64,000 bases of DNA from Serripes groenlandicus (lineage: Eukaryota > Mollusca > Bivalvia > Cardiida > Cardiidae): the NCBI GenBank assembly GCA_031761405.1, contig JASEVX010000006.1, positions 27,103,097-27,167,096 on the forward strand, in the 5' to 3' direction. The translations under genes and the position numbers were made by a program. Every line of letters begins with the position of its first letter. Within the stretch, counting starts at the first letter, position 1. Shown piece by piece: positions 48,701-59,262 of this stretch. Under the pieces are notes generated by a model. It saw nothing but the letters and a program-made list of their open reading frames with translations. It was not told where the DNA came from and did no database searches.

Positions 48701-50757
48701 CAATCATGCAATGTGAAGGGCCTAAATTGAACAGACCTGTTTAATATCGGACATCATTGAAACAAACACCAAACTAATAGATAGCAATTGATTGATTGAT
48801 TGGGGTTTAACGCCGTTTTTAACAATTTCTCAGTTATATCACGGCGGCCAGTTCACCTACTCATGCATTTCCTGGTTTTCTCACACCAGTACTCCACACA
48901 ACAATCTTTCCAAGCAACTGGCTGCTTTTCCACATAGACTTAGCCCATTGGTGGAAGAAGAATGACGCATGTCGCAATGACTATTGTCAATCGTCGGAAA
49001 GAAAGTTGGCCGAGCCGGGAATCGAACTCACAACCCCTGGATTGACAGCCCGTATCGCTACCGACTGAGCTACCGGGGCTCGGCCTCAATCATGCAATGT
49101 GAAGGGCCTAAATTGAACAGACCTGTTTAATATCGGACATCATTGAAACAAACACCAAACTAATAGATACTGTTTTCTCTCCTTTCTTGATAATTTAGTC
49201 ATTTCTAAAGTGTAAACAATATTTTATCTTAATATGGCCTAGCGACCTGGTGATGAACATGTGATTACCCGAACAATTTAGATTACAAATAGCCATTCTA
49301 ATGAGCTAAAACGGTAGTCTATCGAATACCAACTAGATTTTTCATAACTTTGGAATGGCCTAATTTTGAACACATCATGACCAATTTCAGAACGTAACTA
49401 AAAAATCACCAAGACAACATTCTGGCAAACTAACATTATTCTACTGTCAAAAGATGCAGGGTTGATACATTCTCAAATTTATCCGCACCAGAGTCATCGC
49501 AAGCCCTACACCGATATACTGCTTGTTACCTTGCAGGATTTTCCATACGATCGCCACTACAGTGCCATTGGCGCTTTGATTTAACATTTTAACATACAGT
49601 AGTGCAGTGTTAGGCCGTCGGCCACTCGTACCTTATGTCCCGGGGTCGAATCCCGCTTTGCCGCGATGAGCAGGTAATTAAAATAAGCTGAAAGCTTGTT
49701 TGCAATCGATGTAAAATAAATAAGTTTACTCGAAGATAAAACCCTTATCCTGCTATACGCGTGCAACTTTTAATAATGTCAGACACAATATGCGAACAAA
49801 GCAAAACCAATATCAGCATGTTAATTCGAGGACTCTAATCTTGGTCTGTTACTCTTTCCTTATTTACTGAAATATACGCTACTCAAGGAATATGCAAGAG
49901 TTTTATCGAAATATAGGATGATGAATCCTTTCCCAGATCATACTTATTGGATGTTCTTTATGTGTGATCTCTTAACCTTTTCCTACTTGCAAACGCATTT
50001 TGATGTATCTGCAGCAGACGACTAAATGAGTAACTTTCACATTTGTCACAATGTTTTAAACGCTATTCCATACTATAAATATCCATAGTGTTGCCTATAT
50101 GGTTTCAAAGTCGTCTTCTGAAGTATTGGTTGTATTTTGGAAAAATGAGATTAAAGTCCGACCAAGTTTGATCAATACTCATTAAAACCAGACCAACATA
50201 CCTTGGATCTGACGACAGCGCATACAAGGTCGTCTCGAATTGACCCTATGCATTTAAATATTCATTTAATCGGAACACTCAATGGTTACTGATTCTATAC
50301 CTGTTTATTTAAATGGGTTATCTCCCCTGTTGATACCTTACGACTTGGTAGGCGAACATTTGATTGGCTGACGCAAAGGTCAATCTGAGACGACCAATAA
50401 TAGGCAGTATTGTCGACTGAAACTGTAGCGAAGTTAAGGTCTGGTTTTAATGAGATTGACCAATGCTAAACAAGCACTCACCTGTCCGCCAGCGGTTGTA
50501 GTTCTATCGATATACTCCTGATATGCCTTCTGAGCGCCTGTCAGGTGACTTTTAGCCTCGTTCCATTCCTCTCTTTCCGCGTGCCAGAGTAAAGACTTAA
50601 TCAGGTTGACATTCTTTTTCTCGTCATAGGTCATGTTTTCTTTCATGACCTGGTACTCGTCTACGGCTTCCAGTAAGAGAGGTTGTATGTGCCTCACATT
50701 GTTTATAGATAAATAGGCGAACAGCAGTTCTAACTTTCCGTCTAATTCCTTTGCCAT
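39438..50757 (-). CDS. SPATA18-like: Mitochondria-eating protein (MIEAP/SPATA18)-like gene, complete, six exons
   Basis: On the minus strand, exons 50757-50482, 46600-46185, 44417-44216, 42909-42814, 41350-41255 and 39731-39438 join in phase to 459 residues ending in TGA. The ATG at 50757 sits in a good context (ACCATGG). The N-terminal 230 residues are helical and then Pro/Ser/Arg-rich, with no domain recognised. From about residue 260 the protein follows the MIEAP C-terminal domain: a helix with AQWKHAFEALT, two helical exons of 32 codons each, then YVRECVAVSWRMVIQDPPL and YFVWPILQVYKGGPILARGI. SPATA18 in vertebrates (about 540 residues) works at mitochondria in lysosome-like quality control through cardiolipin binding. 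Function here is inferred from this family only. The gene converges on the PARP gene. Confidence 0.7.
40122..40268. mobile_element. 147-bp MITE (CCCTTTCGGCGC family) inserted in a family A MITE
   Basis: TTAA at both ends, about 50-bp arms (AACCCTTTCGACGCG; CAGCTTGGCTC). The left flank (GCAGACGACTTTAAAAATGTC) is a family A left half, so one TTAA element inserted into another. A diverged relative with CAGCGCCGAA ends lies at about 50957-51180. Confidence 0.75.
40450..40575. mobile_element. MITE family A half copy
   Basis: Central hairpin around CTCATCATGAG is intact; the right box reads CTTCTGCTGATGCG. It is in intron 5 of the MIEAP-like gene. Confidence 0.5.
40998..41080 (+). mobile_element. 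tRNA-like SINE head (Ser/Leu-type)
   Basis: CTATGGCCGAGTGTTTAACG resembles the D-arm of a long-variable-arm tRNA, and TGGGTTCGATCACC the T-arm. Acceptor ends do not pair cleanly, and related SINE tail sequence follows. Not a tRNA gene. Confidence 0.45.
41255..41350 (-). CDS. MIEAP-like exon 5
   Basis: A phase 0-0 exon of 32 codons (acceptor TCTGTTACAG, donor GAT|GTGAGT). It contains LMIKYRKEVADLSVKRLQD, and its paralogue at 61293-61382 has LQYLRRYRDSIAEISVPNL at the same place. The conserved spacing of Tyr-Arg, Ala-(Asp/Glu) and Ser-Val shows the two are homologous. Confidence 0.75.
41540..42780. repeat. Intronic minisatellite of about 60-bp units
   Basis: Around twenty diverged units carry GTACGAGTTCTAG, TTGGCAATG(T/G)TTCATTGAGA and GTAAACAGGGCATG. 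The first half uses a related unit with GACAGTTAACAAAACATCGG and TATATACGGGTTCTAAC. It fills most of intron 4 of the MIEAP-like gene. Confidence 0.75.
42814..42909 (-). CDS. MIEAP-like exon 4
   Basis: A phase 0-0 exon of exactly 32 codons (acceptor TGTTTTACAG, donor GAG|GTAACC). It encodes ECYTLCSDESQSQVLEFEKA and AAINILTNGKYSE as an amphipathic helix. The downstream paralogue has a counterpart of 30 codons at 62447-62536 with the same boundaries, which supports both exon calls. Confidence 0.72.
43584..43762. mobile_element. MITE family A, short copy with TTAA ends
   Basis: TTAA at 43584-43587 and 43759-43762; central arms AATGGAGAAATTAC / TCATTTCTCCATTT. A second, decayed copy spans about 43919-44140, ending near the exon 3 donor. 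Confidence 0.65.
44216..44417 (-). CDS. MIEAP-like exon 3 (start of MIEAP domain)
   Basis: The acceptor is TTCCTTAAG; one base completes the Glu codon split from exon 2. It ends ATG|GTAAGT in phase 0. The 67 residues end in KIADSFTALYTAQWKHAFEA, which then runs through LTTVFVREEQAIQYLLDILM. This matches the helix opening the MIEAP C-terminal domain (seen in the family as ..LYdneWtdAfe.L). Confidence 0.72.
44434..44900. mobile_element. Two overlapping MITE family D copies
   Basis: The first (44434-44694) has GATCCGTTCCACGAG and an inverse end with GGTTTTCTCGTG. The second (about 44690-44900) starts inside that end and repeats the same body with GATTAGCCTGCGC. They lie about 20 bp upstream of exon 3. 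Confidence 0.65.
45103..45326. mobile_element. MITE family A copy
   Basis: Right end TGAGGGAAAGGGTTAA at 45326, immediately followed by a left end of another copy (AACCTTTCCCACATAC to about 45390). Confidence 0.7.
46185..46600 (-). CDS. MIEAP-like exon 2 (Pro/Ser/Arg-rich linker)
   Basis: The acceptor is TTGTTTAG; the exon enters in phase 0 and ends GA|GTAAGT in phase 2. It encodes 138 residues: a short Tyr-rich start (GYTEIHGKYNSYLNIYKNAK) and then a low-complexity, polar, Pro/Arg/Ser/Lys-rich part. This is probably the disordered linker between the N-terminal helices and the MIEAP domain. Confidence 0.7.
47072..48075. repeat. Composite palindromic array of about 30 GTGCGCAC units with a 26-bp outer inverted repeat
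   Basis: The outer arms at 47072-47097 and 48050-48075 are perfect complements (GGTGGCACAGATACGG core). Inside are two blocks (47087-47494 and 47498-47842), each a self-palindrome that starts GGTGGCACAGAGGTGAC and ends with its inverse. Both are filled with TCGTGCGCACGA palindromes about every 21 bp, separated by GATACTAAG, GTTACTATG or GATAATTAAG. A SINE-body fragment (47843-48049) separates block 2 from the right arm. Both strands stay open in several frames because the unit is palindromic; no protein is implied. Confidence 0.85.
48398..49169. repeat. 386-bp tandem duplication containing a SINE
   Basis: 48398-48783 and 48784-49169 differ at only about two bases. Each has a GATTGATTGATTGGGG start, the TTTAACGCCG SINE body, a reversed tRNA-like head and about 90 bp of unique flank. 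The flank was copied with the SINE, so this is a segmental duplication, not two insertions. Confidence 0.85.
48620..48695 (-). mobile_element. tRNA-derived SINE head (reverse orientation)
   Basis: On the minus strand, GGTAGCTCAGTCGGTAGCG (box A) and GAGTTCGATTCCCGG (box B) are spaced as in a pol III promoter. The body follows toward 48400. The same head recurs at 49006-49081, 57017-57097 and, damaged, at 57800-57880. It is read as a SINE because the flanking body is shared by all copies. Confidence 0.65.
49600..49740 (+). mobile_element. tRNA-derived SINE, second type
   Basis: GGGGTCGAATCCCGC (box B-like), then AAAATAAGCTGAAAGCTTG and a GTAAAATAAATAAG tail. The same tail occurs at 59115-59160 and, reversed, at 12080. 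49170-49600 and 49760-49970 show nothing else. Confidence 0.55.
50180..50462. mobile_element. MITE with CTCATTAAAACCAGACC ends
   Basis: Left TCATTAAAACCAGACC at about 50192 and right GGTCTGGTTTTAATGAG at 50441 are exact complements. It ends about 20 bp before the exon 1 splice donor of the MIEAP-like gene. A relative occurs at about 45600-45720. A MITE family A remnant lies at 49977-50145. Confidence 0.65.
50482..50757 (-). CDS. MIEAP-like exon 1 (start codon, helical N-terminus)
   Basis: Starts at ATG 50757 and ends CAG|GTGAGT in phase 0: 92 residues. The sequence is helical with regular leucines (LELLFAYLSINNVRHIQPLL, then WHAEREEWNEAKSHLTGAQK), like a small alpha-helical or TPR-like bundle. 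No signal peptide or membrane segment is seen. A palindromic MITE ends about 20 bp past the donor, in intron 1. Confidence 0.7.
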
Positions 50758-51800
50758 GGTATGCTCAATTATTTATTGTTTTCCTATATTGATACTGCTT
50801 CGTGTAGATAACAGAAGGGCTTTAATACATGTACACATAGATTGACGTTTATCCTTAGCCTGATTTTGGCGTCTTAAATATACATTTTCTATCAATGCTT
50901 TAATGTGCTATACTGACTTCAGATGTGTCAAAATGTATCCGCATTTAAAAAAGGGTTAACTCTTTCAGCGCCGAATTCTCTAAAGTAGACTATTCCATGT
51001 TGAGACTGGGCGACTCCTTTTTTTCATGTAGACCTAATAAAAGTTTTGGAATAGTGATAAGTAAAAGACAAGCAATACTGATTACAAGTAACACAACTCG
51101 ATACGAGCTGACCCACCCGCATCAGTATTGTTTGCAAAATCTTCCATATTGCCGTTGGCGCTGAAATAGTTATGCGTTAAAATGCCAGTATCATATAGGT
51201 CGCAGTGTCAGTAGAAAACGAACTTTGAAACATTGTGAACAGCGTGGATCCAGAATAGCCAGCTATTCCGTGTAGTCTAATCATGACCTTTCCCGGCTGC
51301 CGTCTAATCTTACAAACATTCTGGAAGCCTAAGGGGAACGGTTAGTACCAGGAACCAGCGATACAGTACTCATAAATTCGATATAGGAATTTTTATTATT
51401 TTCAAAATTTCCCGAGGGGCGGATTTCACATGACGTAGATCTAACTTTGAATTGTTTTTTTATAATTGATTGTCAATGATCGGCACCGCTCGTTATTTTA
51501 ATATGTTCACAAAAAAGATCCACCCATAACTTCCAACTCTGTTGAGCATGTATTTACCCATTTTCTGATGCAGCAGAACGTTGAAGCAGGCTTAGTGATG
51601 TGCTGACGATCTTTGAAAACAGTGCGAGGATAAACAAATGGAAATTTGCTCAAAAGGATTAGTTTCTCCTTTTTACCACTCTTTTATCAACTATATATCA
51701 CTGTTTTTTTTTTTAAATAAGTCAAATTTCAAATTATGTTGACAATCTTTTACAATTTCACCAAACGAAGTGTCTTGGAATGGTTGATAAACAGAGAAAT
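50758..51800. other. 5' flank of the MIEAP-like gene
   Basis: No TATA box can be pinned down. It contains a diverged CAGCGCCGAA-type MITE (about 50957-51180) and a family A remnant (about 51550-51680). The promoter must lie here or further right if an untranslated exon exists. Confidence 0.4.
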
Positions 51801-52941
51801 ACATGTGTTTTTTTGTCTGTATTGGGTTTTACGCCGTTTTCAACATTATTTCATTTATATCACGGCGTTTCCTGGGTAAATTACCAGTGCTGCTAGAACC
51901 AACGAATCAGTCGTTATGCTGTCCCCGCAGGTCTGAGTGTTTAGAAAGGAAGTCATTACAGCCTCTTTTGAAGCATTTTAAGAATGACCCGGCCGAGGAT
52001 CGAACTCGCTCGCAAAGCGGAAAACATAAAGCGGAAAGCGCAAAACGGAAGCTCGCACCACTAAAATAGAGGCGGTCACGAACAATGTCAGACATCCGTG
52101 TGTTCTACATGTGTTGCCTGCTAAATATAAGCATACCAATCAATTAAATCGAAGCGTGATAGACGGAGAGACGGACAAACACTGTTGTTCTAAGTGATTC
52201 CTAAGACTTTCTCATCCGATATGATGGCGACACTCACAAAACAGTCGTATCGCATGCTCTGGCCGATCATTGTAAACATTAATTTCATTTTTGTATGATA
52301 ATAAGTTACTATTTTCCACATACAACACATCTGCAGCAGACGACTTCGGACGTGTATATCGAAAAATAGGACATCTTTACAAATCAAATTATAATTATTC
52401 AATGGATTTTAAAACAGGTAAGTGTATGTTAAGCAATTTCCATTTTCCACATTGTTTCGAATGTTCTCTGCTCCAAACAGCGTTTAAAATTGCTCTGCAT
52501 TTAGAATGGGGTTAATCACAAACTGTTTCAACAAAAATGTATCGATACGAATTTCCATAAATACATCAAACTGAAATAGTCCATGGAATATGAGATATGG
52601 AATCACTCCGCTATTTACATTAACAAATCCATAGAATGCCAGTGTTTCTCCTTTATTTAAGAATATATAAAGCTCCTAAGTAATTATGATAATTACTGCC
52701 TTCTAATTAGTTTGTAAAACACGCCAATTTACGTGTTTCTATTATTCTGTAACGAGCAGTTAACAAAATATCCAATATTGTAAAGATTGAGAACAAAAAA
52801 TAAACCTACACTGTTCAACTTCTTTTTTAAAAGTTTGACTCAAGTTTGAGGTACAGAACTAGTAGAATGATATATATTTAATTACAGCCCTTCTCGATAT
52901 AGACAACTTTGCGCTCCGTTTGAACGGCCGACTCATAACAT

Positions 52942-53158
52942 TTAACCCTTTCCCTCATATAGACGCTTTCTGACGCCTCTGCAGCAGACGGCCTTTTGAA
53001 AACATAGTGACAATAGAAGAAATTGCACAAAACTTTTGCCACAATGTTTTCCACTTTTTGTCATAGGTTATCCATTCAATTATAGAGATTTTTTATCTTT
53101 TGACAAAATACGTTCAAAGTCGTCTGCTGCAGAATTGTCGTATGAGGGAAAGGGTTAA
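52942..53158. mobile_element. MITE family A, well preserved
   Basis: TTAA at 52942-52945 and 53155-53158; the right third of the central hairpin is deleted. Another copy lies at about 52308-52517, and a SINE-body fragment at 51815-52000. Confidence 0.75.
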
Positions 53159-53704
53159 AAGCATATTGGAAACAGAGAGAAAATGCACATTCTCATTTTC
53201 TAAAAAATTATTTCAACTTCTGTGTATAATAACAATATCATTCATTTATTGATTAATTAAAATTTGTCTTTCTTGTAATTGGGCAGTTTTCAATTTCGAA
53301 GAGTTTAAATTGACATATAAGGTAAACAGGTTAGTGAGGTATTCAACCATTTTCCCAATATTGTGTATTATCTACATCTTTATTTCGGTTCATATAAAAT
53401 CATACACTTATAGGCGATCCACAAAATTAGTCCCATTCTTTTAATCTTATCCGCCATGTGAGCACAAATACATTGGTATTTATGTGCTCTCGAGGAATCC
53501 AAGGTTGTTCAATACACAAATACGTGTAATCCGACGCTCATCAGTAATTGATATGACCCTTTAGAAATGGATATCTTTGGTTGACTTTAGCCCTTTCCCA
53601 TTTTAGCAAACGAATTTTATCCGTATCTGCAGTAAACAATTCATGAAATCAATGTGGCGAAGGGAGAAATTGCTCATAATTTGACACACTGTTTTCTACT
53701 CCCT

Positions 53705-53933
53705 TTAACCCTTCCCTCATATAGACGCGTTTTAACGCCTCTGCAGCAGATGGCTTTTTGAAAACATAGTGACAAAAGAAGAAATTGCTCAAAACGAGCA
53801 ATTTCTCCTTTTGCCACAATGTTTTCCGCTTTTAGTCATAGGTTATCCATTCAATTATAGAGATTTTCCATTTTTTGACAAAATATGTTCAAAGTCGTCT
53901 GCTGCATAATTGTCGTATGACGGAAAGGGTTAA
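53705..53933. mobile_element. MITE family A, near complete
   Basis: TTAA at both ends; central arms AGAAATTGCTCAAAACGAGC and GCAATTTCTCC are perfect. Confidence 0.78.
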
Positions 53934-54102
53934 TATATAAACGTTATTAAAATATATGTTCAGTATTTTCAAAGTAGTTTACTGCAAAGTTGTGGTATGG
54001 GGAAAAGGGTTAAGTAAACCACGTCATAGACAGTTACAATTGACCATGATTACCTTTTATCTTTGAGGTTTTACGCCGTTTTCAACAGTATTAAAGATAT
54101 AT

Positions 54103-54530
54103 GACGGCGACAGAAGACATATTTATGATCCTCGGGTGACTCGCCAGTAGATGTGAAAGTACCATGCGTAAAGGGCACTTCTCCACGAATGCACACATTC
54201 AATAATTAACAGTTATATACTTAAATGGTTTAAAATACCATGTTCAAAAAGCTTGATTTAAATCAAGGCGCTTCCTTGAGGCGCATCAGTGATTAATATG
54301 ACCCTCAAAATTGGATATAGACGGCGACAGAAGACATATTTATGATCCTCGGGTGACTCGCCAGTAGATGTGAAAGTACCATGCGTAAAGGGCACTTCTC
54401 CACGAATGCACACATTCAATAATTAACAGTTATATACTTAAATGGTTTAAAATACCATGTTCAAAAATTTAAATCAAGGCGCTTCCTTGAGGCGCATCAG
54501 TGATTAATATGACCCTCAAAATTGGATATA
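54103..54530. repeat. 217-bp tandem duplication
   Basis: Units begin GACGGCGACAGAAGACAT at 54103 and 54320 and end AAAATTGGATATA. They are almost identical apart from a few bases missing near AAAAAGCTTGA. Unit 1 starts inside a SINE-body fragment. Confidence 0.75.
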
Positions 54531-54694
54531 GAGACATCAAAATACGAATCTTTTAAGGCAACAAGAACTGCTTTCGTGCTGTGTTTTTTATATATAATTT
54601 TACTATTGGCTTGCATTTTATAATAAACATTTAAATATGCATGCATTACGAAGCAGAACATAAATAAAAGCGTTTGCATAAACTGAATGATCTC

Positions 54695-54900
54695 TCGATT
54701 ACTCGACCACTCGTTCCCTGGATAACTGGATAACTCGATAAATGGATCCCTCGATAACTCGATAAATGGATCCCTCGATAACTCGACAAATGGATCCCTC
54801 GATAAATGGATCCCTCGATAACTCGACAAATGGATCCCTCGACAAATGGATCCCTCGATAACTCGATAAATGGATCCCTCGATAACTCGATAACTCGAAC
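54695..54900. repeat. Minisatellite of GATAAATGGATCCCTC units
   Basis: About eight to nine units of 16 or 24-25 bp alternate TCGATAACTCGA and AAATGGATCCC. They read as open frames on the minus strand (for example IEGSIYRVIEGS), but splice sites and homology are lacking. Confidence 0.75.
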
Positions 54901-55885
54901 TTATTCTTTACCTGAGGTTCAGTATTATTATTTTCTTGATCATTTATTTTCATTGACTTACTTTTTTTTATAACAAACTGTTAAGTATAGATTCATTACG
55001 AAGCTTAAACAAACAGAATTGTATTTTGCATAAATTGAAAAATCATTCGAACTCGTCAATAGCCCGAACTTATTGATTGGTCCTTTACGATAACTAAAAC
55101 TAAATCACAAAATAACCTACGTTGTAAGATTGCACTGTCTTACTGTCTGGATTAATTAAGAGTCGCCTGCTTACAAATATTTGAACAGAACAAAAAAAAT
55201 CCCGAAATTGAAAAGTATAATTTTGAACAGTGTTGATAACATTTTAGGAAAAGGCTTAAATATCTCCTTTTTCAAATTGACTTCATAACCGTCTCCTGTC
55301 AAATGTCGTAGTGTCGTTCAGTTGGTAAGGAATTGAACGGCGTATTGATCTATTATTAATATGATCCCTTCCACGAGAAAACACACATTAAGGACTCTGC
55401 GTAATATATCGACCTAGATCAGCCATTACTCTATACATTTACCCCCCCCTGAGACGGAATGTGTCGGCCCGGACTAGCCTGTGTGTATGTGGCTCATATG
55501 TGTGTCTAATTGGACTAATAATTATACACATGGACAGATATATCTGTTTACGTCGTCAATTTATCCTTCCTCTTGCACAGACAAATTCTAATAATTAATG
55601 AAACTGGCGACCTGTGAAAAACATTGTAGAAAAAAAATGAGAAATTTCAAGCGATGTTTTCAATTCTGTATCGAAAATGTTGTTCTAAATACAGTTTATA
55701 ACCGATTGTTAAAACATGTCTCTCATACGCTTTCGACTGAAACTTCATATTATAAAGTAAATGGCTTTATATAATTACAAACTATTACGCCCAAGATCAG
55801 CATTTCATAGGCACGCTAACTAGTTTGGTGACTTTCTTTAATTACCCTGAATAAGGTTTGACGACTTAGCTCCCTTTGAACTGCA

Positions 55886-56155
55886 TATGAGCCGTCCCGC
55901 GATAAAACCAACATTATGGGGTCTGCGTAATGTATCGACCCAGATCAGCCTGCGCAGCCCGCGCAGACTGATCCGGGCCGACACATTCCGTCTCAGGGAA
56001 ATAGAGATATAGAGTAATTATTGCTGAAACAGAAAATCAACAGGAGGCGAAAAGTGTCTTTCCGGGTAAGCCTGCGCGGCATGCTTGAGGCTGACCCGGG
56101 TCGATACTTTACGCAGAGTCCACAATGTTGGTTTTCTCGCGGGACGGCTTATATG
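55886..56155. mobile_element. MITE family D, near complete
   Basis: Ends ATGAGCCGTCCCGCGA and the complement TCGCGGGACGGCT; the interior has GATCAGCCTGCGCAG palindromes. Another copy is at 57189-57400. A decayed family A copy lies at about 56213-56408. 54960-55370 and 55500-55885 show nothing recognisable. Confidence 0.72.
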
Positions 56156-56807
56156 ATTATTCTTTTGCAAGAAAAGTGCGTTACCTTTTAACATGTTCTA
56201 TACAATTTCAGCCCCTTTACCATTTGCAGATTCCTAGCGCTGCTGTAGCAGACGCCTTCTAAAAAAAACTCTGGTAAGAGTGGAAATCCATAATTTTGAT
56301 CAATTTCTACTTTTGCCAATGTTTATTTTACATTCAGAAAGATATACCACATTTTTGACTAGATGTTATCAACGTCGTCTTTTGCAAGTGCGTTGTATGT
56401 GGAGAAGGGGACGAAGAGGAAAAATGTTGCCCATTTCATCGAATCTTGTAAAACGAATCAAAATAGAAAATATTTTTTATATCAATATATTACAAAACGG
56501 AATGATTACACGCTACGCGCACTTTTAAAGTAGTTTATTATTATGTCCACTCATATCACATGAGTGGTTTGTTGCAGATACGCTATACTTCTATGTATTG
56601 TAGGTACGTGTTTAAAGGACATTCAACGTTCATCTAATACGTCAGGTAACTTGTATTACTAACATCACAAAATAAGTTTCAAGTTCTGATTCAATTATGC
56701 CTTTCGCCGATACGGACGAGCGTTGGCGCATAGCTGAATATACCTTTTGATTATTTTTTTGAAAATGGTGGAGAAAAGTTTTATGAGCGATGCTTTGAGA
56801 AAACATT

Positions 56808-57097
56808 GATTGATTGATTGATTGATTGGGGTTTAACGCCATTTTCATCAACTTTTCAGTCATATCACGGCGACCAGTTCACCTACTCCTGCGTTTCCTG
56901 GTTTTCCCACGACAGTACACCACACAACATACTTTCCAAGCAACTGCCTCCTTTTCCACATACACTGTTGAACAGAATGACGCAGGTCACAATGAATTTT
57001 GTCAAACATATGAACGAATGTTGGCCGAGCTGGGATTCGAACTCACAGCCCCTGGATTGACAGCCCGCGTCGCTACCAACTGAGCTACCGGGGCTCG
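56808..57097 (-). mobile_element. SINE with tRNA-like head, reverse orientation
   Basis: GATTGATTGATTGATTGGGG tail, TTTAACGCC body, then a reversed head with GGTAGCTCAGTTGGTAGCG. Its body drives spurious frames on the plus strand. Confidence 0.65.
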
Positions 57098-57569
57098 GCT
57101 TGAGAAAACCAACCTTATCGTTATTGTTACACTAGGTAAAAAGACACCAATTTGGCAAAACACTTTAACCCAAATGAAAAATGCTTAAGCCGTTCCACGA
57201 GAAAAACAACATTCCGCGCAGACTAATCCGGGCCGACACATTCCGTCTCAGGGGGATAGAGGTATAGATTAATGATTCCTGAGACAGAAAATCCACAAGA
57301 GGGGAAACGTGTATATCCGGGTTAGCCTGCGCGGTATGTTTAAAATGATCCGGGTTGATACTTTATGTACCATCCACAATGTTGGTTTTCTCGTGGAACG
57401 GCTTATTTGCAAGAAATATCTTCAAACCTTCTGTGACTAATTGGCAAACAGAGCAGAACCAGATCAGACTGCTCTGATGCGATGGTTGATCTGTATCTAC
57501 ACTGGTAGATACAGCTTGAGGATGATCGCCACTTCCTTCTATGAACTGTGTCTAGTGATAAGGGATCGT

Positions 57570-57984
57570 GTTACTGTTGCTGTTGATTGGGGATTAACGC
57601 AGTTTTCACCAATTTATCAGTCATATCAAGGCGGCGAGATCACATGCCTATGTGTTTTCCTGGCGTTCTCTCACCACTACCCCACAAAACAGACTATCAA
57701 AACACCGGCTCTGTTTAAACATCGACTATTAGCCCATAAGTAGAAGACGAATGACGCCTGTCGCATTGACTTTTGTTAAACGGTGGAAAATGATGTTGGC
57801 CGTGCTGTGGTTCGAGCTGAGAACCCCTGGATTGACAGACCGCGTCGCTACCGACTGAGGTAACTTTGTTCGGCGGGTCTTTTTGCACCAATGTATGTAT
57901 GTTATAATTTGTATTATATGTTATTTTGTGGGCCGGTAGCTTAATACTGAATAAAATTAGTCTATGTGAAAAAGCAGCCAGTTG

Positions 57985-58021
<37 letters not shown>

Positions 58022-58240
58022 GGTTTAACGCCGTTTTTAACAATTTCTCAGTTATATCACGGCGGCCAGTTCACCTACTCATGCATTTCCTGGTTTTCTC
58101 ACACCAGTACTCCACACAACAATCTTCCCAAGCAACTGGCAGCTTATCCACATAGACATTAACCCATTGGTGGAAGACGAATGACGCATGTCGCATTGAC
58201 TTTTGTCAATCGTTGGAAAGGAAGTTAGCCAAGCCGGGAG
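57570..58240 (-). mobile_element. Two further SINE copies
   Basis: Copy one (about 57580-57875) is diverged with a damaged head. Copy two (about 57967-58240) starts with an extended GATT repeat and lacks its tRNA-like head, ending at AAGCCGGGA. 58241-58955 shows nothing recognisable. Confidence 0.6.
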
Positions 58241-58957
58241 CCAGTTGTTTGAAAAGTAGGTTGTGTTTAGCCAGGAAACCAGTGAGGATGTGAACTGACC
58301 GCCGTGTTATGACTCAAAAATTCTTGAACACGGCTATTTATTAGTGTTGAGATTATTATATTGTATTGTATTGTGGCGTGATAACATCACGGAATATGGC
58401 TACCCCCCTTATTGTCCTCTTTAGGTCAAAGGGAAGCAATTCATCTTACATAGGCGACCATTATAGCATTATAGGTTATGGTTCTTTCCCAGCTTTAAAA
58501 ATAAGCCACACACCTGTATTAAATTAAAATCCATTCTTATATCTACCTTAACAGCACCAAAAACTGAAAGGTTAACATACCTTTTTTTTTTAGCTATGAC
58601 GTCAAAACATAGGTCACCCTTATCCCGCACTGAATTTCACTTTAAATTCCAGAAAATACAGGATGTTCTAAAAATGGCTCTGAAGGTGTCAATATAGTCA
58701 AAAGTTTACAAATCACTCACAGGATAATAAAGTTTTCAAGAAACACTTTCAACTTTCAGCAAAATCATTATGTCCAATTGGAGACAATTTCAGTCTTATA
58801 TATTCATCTGAAATGTATAGGTATTCAATTTTCGCATAAGCAACAGTACCCCTTGTCATCAGACGTGTCTCAGAATACATCTAGGTAAACGAATGGTAAT
58901 TCTCAACAACAAAATACTATCTGTTGAAAAACATTGTGACAAAAGTTGAAAGAGGAA

Positions 58958-59160
58958 GTCATTGGTGGTGCAGTGGTAGGACGGCGGCCTCTTGTTCAAA
59001 AAGGATTCGGGTTCGAATCCCGTGATTAGCGGGTTCTGCTTTCGAGATGTTACTACACAAACGACGAGAGTACAGGTTAATAAGTCTCTAAGTAGCAGAG
59101 AGCAGATCTTATAATTGTAAGCTGACAGTTTGTTTGCCAATCGGTGTGAAATAAATAAGT
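58958..59160 (+). mobile_element. tRNA-derived SINE, second type
   Basis: GGTGGTGCAGTGGTAGGACG (box A) and CGGGTTCGAATCCCG (box B) are both well kept, followed by the TGAAATAAATAAGTTTA tail shared with 49600-49740. The anticodon arm does not fold cleanly, so it is not called a tRNA gene. Confidence 0.6.
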
Positions 59161-59262
59161 TTATACATACAGTAGAAATTGCTCATTTCTCTTTTGGTCA
59201 CAATGATTTCAAAAGCCGTCGACTGCAGATACGTCAAAATATGTCTATATTCGGAAAAAGTA

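Noticed and set aside
58958..59035. Possible tRNA gene with good box A and box B
   Set aside because: The acceptor and anticodon arms do not pair properly and a SINE tail shared with 49600-49740 follows. The same reasoning applies to 48620-48695, 40998-41080 and 63862-63935.
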